Below the pieces are notes generated by a model. That model saw only the letters and a program-made list of their open reading frames with translations, was not told the DNA's origin and searched no databases. This document shows, in pieces, positions 61,083 through 64,000 of a DNA stretch of 64,000 nt (positions within the stretch are counted from its first letter, which is position 1; each line of letters starts with the position of its first letter). The translations under genes and the position numbers were made by a program. This DNA comes from Providencia huaxiensis (lineage in GTDB: Bacteria; Pseudomonadota; Gammaproteobacteria; Enterobacterales; Enterobacteriaceae). The stretch covers positions 124,001 to 188,000 of the forward strand of contig NZ_CP031123.2 in NCBI RefSeq assembly GCF_002843235.3. Direction: 5' to 3'.

Positions 61083-61509
61083 CCACGACCCCAAATGACA
61101 AGAATCTAATTGTCGTTTCATCAGTGCGGGCATTTTACGGTAAGGTTATGCGAGTGTAAATGATTGTAAGGCAAAGAAACGGAATTGTTAGCTCTTTATG
61201 TTAATATGATCACATGTAAAGAACTTATAAAGAAAACGTTAAAATTGATGCGATTTATAAGTATGCATTGATAAAACTCAATTAATAGTAAATTATCTTA
61301 GTAATTTTTCAAAGAAAAATATATACAAAAGAAATGAAAAAAGAGTGAAACTGATATAAATGATTAGCAATTTGCTAAGGGAAATTACAGTTTTTATTGC
61401 CGATAAAGCTATTTTGGTTGCTTTATCGGCTAAATCATAAAGAAAAATTCTTATTTTACTGAAAAAAATAAGAAAATAGTTAACTCCTGATACAATATTC
61501 TATAGTGCG
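61083..61509. promoter_or_regulatory. cyo operon upstream region
   Basis: This AT-rich, non-coding stretch must carry the cyo promoter. An 11-bp perfect inverted repeat, GCCGATAAAGC at 61399 and GCTTTATCGGC at 61420, lies about 80 bp past the porin stop and may end that transcript, although no U-tract follows. I cannot place ArcA or FNR sites with confidence. Confidence 0.5.
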
Positions 61510-62280
61510 CTAAAAGGTATACTTTAATGTGTAAATGATTGCATCTTGATAGAAGGTATCTCCTAATTTATTGTCAGCATAGCGGTATTGTACCCCTGCA
61601 GAAACATGGTTTGTCGCATTCCACCAAAAAGCGAGAGCGCCATTTATGCCATTACTCTTGCCGCCGTTATAGCGTTTGTTCCTGGCAAACTCCATTTCAT
61701 GCCAGTTTGTTATCATGAAATTTTCTTCGAATGCGCTGAAATTATAACCAGCTACCCAACCTGCTACATATCCATTATTACCTGAATAGAATGTCTGGTC
61801 GGTGTAATTTAGAGCAATAAAAGGTTTAAACCATAAATCACCGAATGCAGTGTTATAACCAATACCATATAAAGTATTCACATCGTGGAAATTACCACCA
61901 TACTTGGCTCCCGGTAATGACCAAGTGCCATAAACGTGGCCATATAGATTGAAACCAGTATCACCTAAATAAAAGCGGCCTGTTGTTTTAATGGTATAGC
62001 GTTTATTTCGTCCTGAATCGGTGTGTTGGCTATGGAATGGGTTTTCGAGATCAAAAAAGCCATATAACTCACCCCAATTAAAATTGGCACCGCCTTCAAG
62101 CTCAATATAGGCAAAATCTTTCTTACGTGTCGTATTTTCTGTTTTGGTTTCAGTACGATGTGACCAATCTAAATAGTTTACATTGACATCAGCAAAGCCA
62201 TTTTTATAGCCAATAATATCGTCAGAGTATGCCGTACCCGCTAGAGAAATTAAGGTAGCCATGTAAATGATTTTTTTCAT
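61510..62280 (-). CDS. Tsx/OmpK-like outer-membrane channel
   Basis: The 256-residue precursor has a signal peptide (1-19, ending AYS). A 12-strand-type beta-barrel follows with alternating aromatic residues and a C-terminal Phe (LKYTF). The pattern ELEGGANFNWGELYGFFDLEN near residues 60-80 and VQYRYADNKLGD near the end fit the nucleoside-specific Tsx / Vibrio OmpK family. Such proteins let nucleosides through and serve as phage receptors. Substrate is inferred from family only. The gene lies between cyoA and ampG, where E. coli has none, and a CRP-like site lies upstream. Confidence 0.82.
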   Translation of the reverse strand: MKKIIYMATLISLAGTAYSDDIIGYKNGFADVNVNYLDWSHRTETKTENTTRKKDFAYIELEGGANFNWGELYGFFDLENPFHSQHTDSGRNKRYTIKTTGRFYLGDTGFNLYGHVYGTWSLPGAKYGGNFHDVNTLYGIGYNTAFGDLWFKPFIALNYTDQTFYSGNNGYVAGWVAGYNFSAFEENFMITNWHEMEFARNKRYNGGKSNGINGALAFWWNATNHVSAGVQYRYADNKLGDTFYQDAIIYTLKYTF

Positions 62281-62413
62281 AGATAGATTATCTTCGCTTA
62301 ATAATTGATGAGGTTTAGCAGTTTGCTAGTTATTAACATTTTAATTAACTGATTTGCAACATGTGATATATTAGGCTTATAAATTGCAATTAAGAAATAT
62401 TTTACACAGGTAA

Positions 62414-62429
62414 AGTGATCTAAGTCACG
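62414..62429 (-). promoter_or_regulatory. CRP-like site upstream of the Tsx-like gene
   Basis: AGTGA-TCTAAG-TCACG matches the TGTGA-N6-TCACA consensus with two end mismatches, about 140 bp before the porin start. E. coli tsx is CRP-controlled, so the site is plausible. Confidence 0.55.
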
Positions 62430-62486
62430 ATATTTTGACGATATTAATTCGTTTTGCTATTTAGGTCTGGTTTATAGAAAAGATCA

Positions 62487-62521
62487 AATTCCCTAAACAA
62501 ATAAACTTTGCTTAGGGAATT
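62487..62521 (-). terminator. Hairpin downstream of ampG
   Basis: AATTCCCTAA and TTAGGGAATT pair perfectly with a 15-base loop, about 30 bp past the ampG stop. Confidence 0.6.
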
Positions 62522-62552
62522 ATGAAATGAATAAGAAAGAGTATTGAGAGGG

Positions 62553-64000
62553 TTATTGCTGTACTGTTTTGCGAACGGCGAGGAAATCTAAACTACCACC
62601 AATAACTAAGCTGATAGCACCAATGCTAATACCAGTATTAAAAATAAGGTTTTGGTAGTGGGGTAAACTTAGCCAAAATTCAATTTGTGTCGTAAATAGA
62701 TAAACTTTCATATCACTAAATGAAAATACAAGTAATGAAAGTAACCAAATAGCAAGGCAGCTTACGGCAGTAATAAGTGCATATACGGCAATACGGTAGC
62801 CTCTAGCATATAGTTGACGTCGTTGGAATAGCCCTGTTGTTTGAGTGTAAATTAAGGATGTTCGGCAAGCTAATAAAAGTAAAACGCCAGGAACTGCAAC
62901 CGCGATTGAAATTAGGTAGAAAAGTGGCCAGCCATAGTTACTGACAAAAATACTTGCGACTGGGCCAATGTAAACACGCCCAACAGCAGAAAGAGCAGAA
63001 AGAAGGGCAAATTGCGTTGCAGATAACGACTTATTACATAATGTCATTAAGAGGGCGACAAAAGCAGCAGTTCCCATGCCAGAGAAGATATTTTCTAGAA
63101 ATATAATCGACCCCATGGTTAAGATATTAGGGGGGGTTATCGCTAAGAACCAATATCCGATATTAGAGCCGCCTTGTAGAAGTCCAAAAATAAATAGAGC
63201 TTTAAATAAGCTCATGTTTTTCATTAGGTAACCACCAAGTAATGCCCCAACTATGGTTGCCGCCATACCGACAGTTTTATTGACGGTACCCACTTCACTT
63301 AAACTAAAACCAAGCGCGTTTAACAGAAAGTTGGTATTGAGCGCCATGACAAAGGCGTCACCGAGTTTGTAAAAAACTAACAGGAGTAAGATTAGCCATG
63401 CATTGTTCCTGCTAAAGAATTCAGCGAGTGGCTCGTAAATTGCTTTTTTTAATGAGGTTGGCGCAGCACCGCTTTCTTCAGGTTCTTTGGCGAGTAATGT
63501 CGCGATAACACCGATAACCATCAGCCCAGCCATGACTAAGTACAGTTGTTTCCAGGTTAAAAACTTGTCTGCTAACCAAAGTGCAAGGCCACCTGAAACT
63601 AGCATGCTGATCCGGTATCCCATAACGGAGGTTGCCGCACCAATTCCGCGTTCTTCAGCACTCAGTAAATCGGTTTTATAAGCATCAAAAACAATATCTT
63701 GTGAGGCTGAACAAAATGCAACAGTAACGGCTAGCGCAGCCAGATACCACAAATGTTCTGAGGGGTTCACAAAGCCCATAGCGGCAATGCTGATAATCAA
63801 CAGAATTTGAGTGGTTAATAGCCATCCTCTTCGACGACCAAGAAAGGGTGGGGTATAGCGGTCCATCATTGGAGACCAAAGAAATTTCAACACATAAGCC
63901 TGTCCGACTAATGAAAAGAAACCAATGGTTTTTATATCGACATTTTCAACAGTTAGCCAAGCTTGTAATGTACCTGCAGTTAAAGCTAAAGGTAGACCAG
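62553..64000 (-). CDS. ampG: Muropeptide permease AmpG (5' end outside window)
   Basis: The frame stays open to the window end. About 482 residues are seen, beginning within the GLPLALTAGTLQAWLTVEN block that follows the E. coli N-terminus (491 residues in all). An ATG- or TTG-like codon at 63893 is internal. The MFS-type inner-membrane carrier imports anhydro-muropeptides for cell-wall recycling and for AmpC induction. Conserved blocks are KFLWSPMMDRYTPPFLGRRR, FCSASQDIVFDAYKTD and CNKSLSATQFALLSALSAVGR. It follows the cyo operon as in E. coli. Confidence 0.95.
   Translation of the reverse strand, partial: GLPLALTAGTLQAWLTVENVDIKTIGFFSLVGQAYVLKFLWSPMMDRYTPPFLGRRRGWLLTTQILLIISIAAMGFVNPSEHLWYLAALAVTVAFCSASQDIVFDAYKTDLLSAEERGIGAATSVMGYRISMLVSGGLALWLADKFLTWKQLYLVMAGLMVIGVIATLLAKEPEESGAAPTSLKKAIYEPLAEFFSRNNAWLILLLLVFYKLGDAFVMALNTNFLLNALGFSLSEVGTVNKTVGMAATIVGALLGGYLMKNMSLFKALFIFGLLQGGSNIGYWFLAITPPNILTMGSIIFLENIFSGMGTAAFVALLMTLCNKSLSATQFALLSALSAVGRVYIGPVASIFVSNYGWPLFYLISIAVAVPGVLLLLACRTSLIYTQTTGLFQRRQLYARGYRIAVYALITAVSCLAIWLLSLLVFSFSDMKVYLFTTQIEFWLSLPHYQNLIFNTGISIGAISLVIGGSLDFLAVRKTVQQ

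Overview
The window is chromosomal DNA of an enterobacterium of the Morganellaceae, most likely a Providencia species. Three things suggest this: about 40% GC, proteins close to but clearly distinct from the E. coli orthologues, and many ERIC-type palindromes with a CACATACTTNTGTATG core. I see no rRNA or tRNA gene, CRISPR array, prophage or insertion sequence. The backbone follows E. coli gene order: rdgC-mak / sbcDC-phoBR-brnQ / acpH-queA-tgt-yajC-secDF / nrdR-ribD-ribH-nusB-thiL-pgpA / dxs-ispA-xseB-thiI / yajL-panE-yajQ-yajR / cyoABCDE-ampG. Lineage-specific genes sit at the joints.

Layout. 1-590: tandem array of 127-bp ERIC units cut by the window edge, then a GNAT acetyltransferase. 1.3-3.4 kb: rdgC and mak, then two ERICs. 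4.2-7.6 kb: periplasmic phosphodiesterase cpdB, a small secreted protein and a nitroreductase. 8.1-15.3 kb: sbcDC, divergent from a Pho-box-controlled phoBR. 15.8-21.6 kb: brnQ, a HigB/HigA-like toxin-antitoxin pair split by an ERIC-like element, ggt, a 2-Cys peroxiredoxin and acpH. 22-32.3 kb: queuosine, Sec-translocon, riboflavin and thiamine genes. 32.3-33.0 kb: a second ERIC array with a period of about 150 bp.

33.1-45.9 kb: a complete anaerobic carnitine module. yaaU and fixXCBA are divergent from caiTABCDE, and the activator gene caiF is convergent with caiE. It lies between pgpA and dxs, whereas E. coli K-12 carries it elsewhere. CaiT exchanges carnitine for gamma-butyrobetaine, CaiB/C/D/A perform the CoA-dependent dehydration and reduction, and FixABCX is thought to feed electrons to CaiA. 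The fixA-caiT control region holds three copies of a 21-bp motif exactly 59 bp apart, which are candidate CaiF sites.

46.5-51.4 kb: isoprenoid genes, xseB and thiI. 51.4-52.4 kb: a tandem duplication of about 390 bp carrying two hok/sok-type type I toxin-antitoxin loci. Each has a 47-codon Hok gene, an antisense Sok promoter and terminator, and complementary mRNA ends. The Hok proteins are identical, but the second copy has a stop codon in the mok leader frame and changes in the Sok 5' tail. 52.4-64 kb: yajL, panE, yajQ, yajR, the cytochrome bo3 operon, a Tsx/OmpK-like porin and ampG, which runs off the window.
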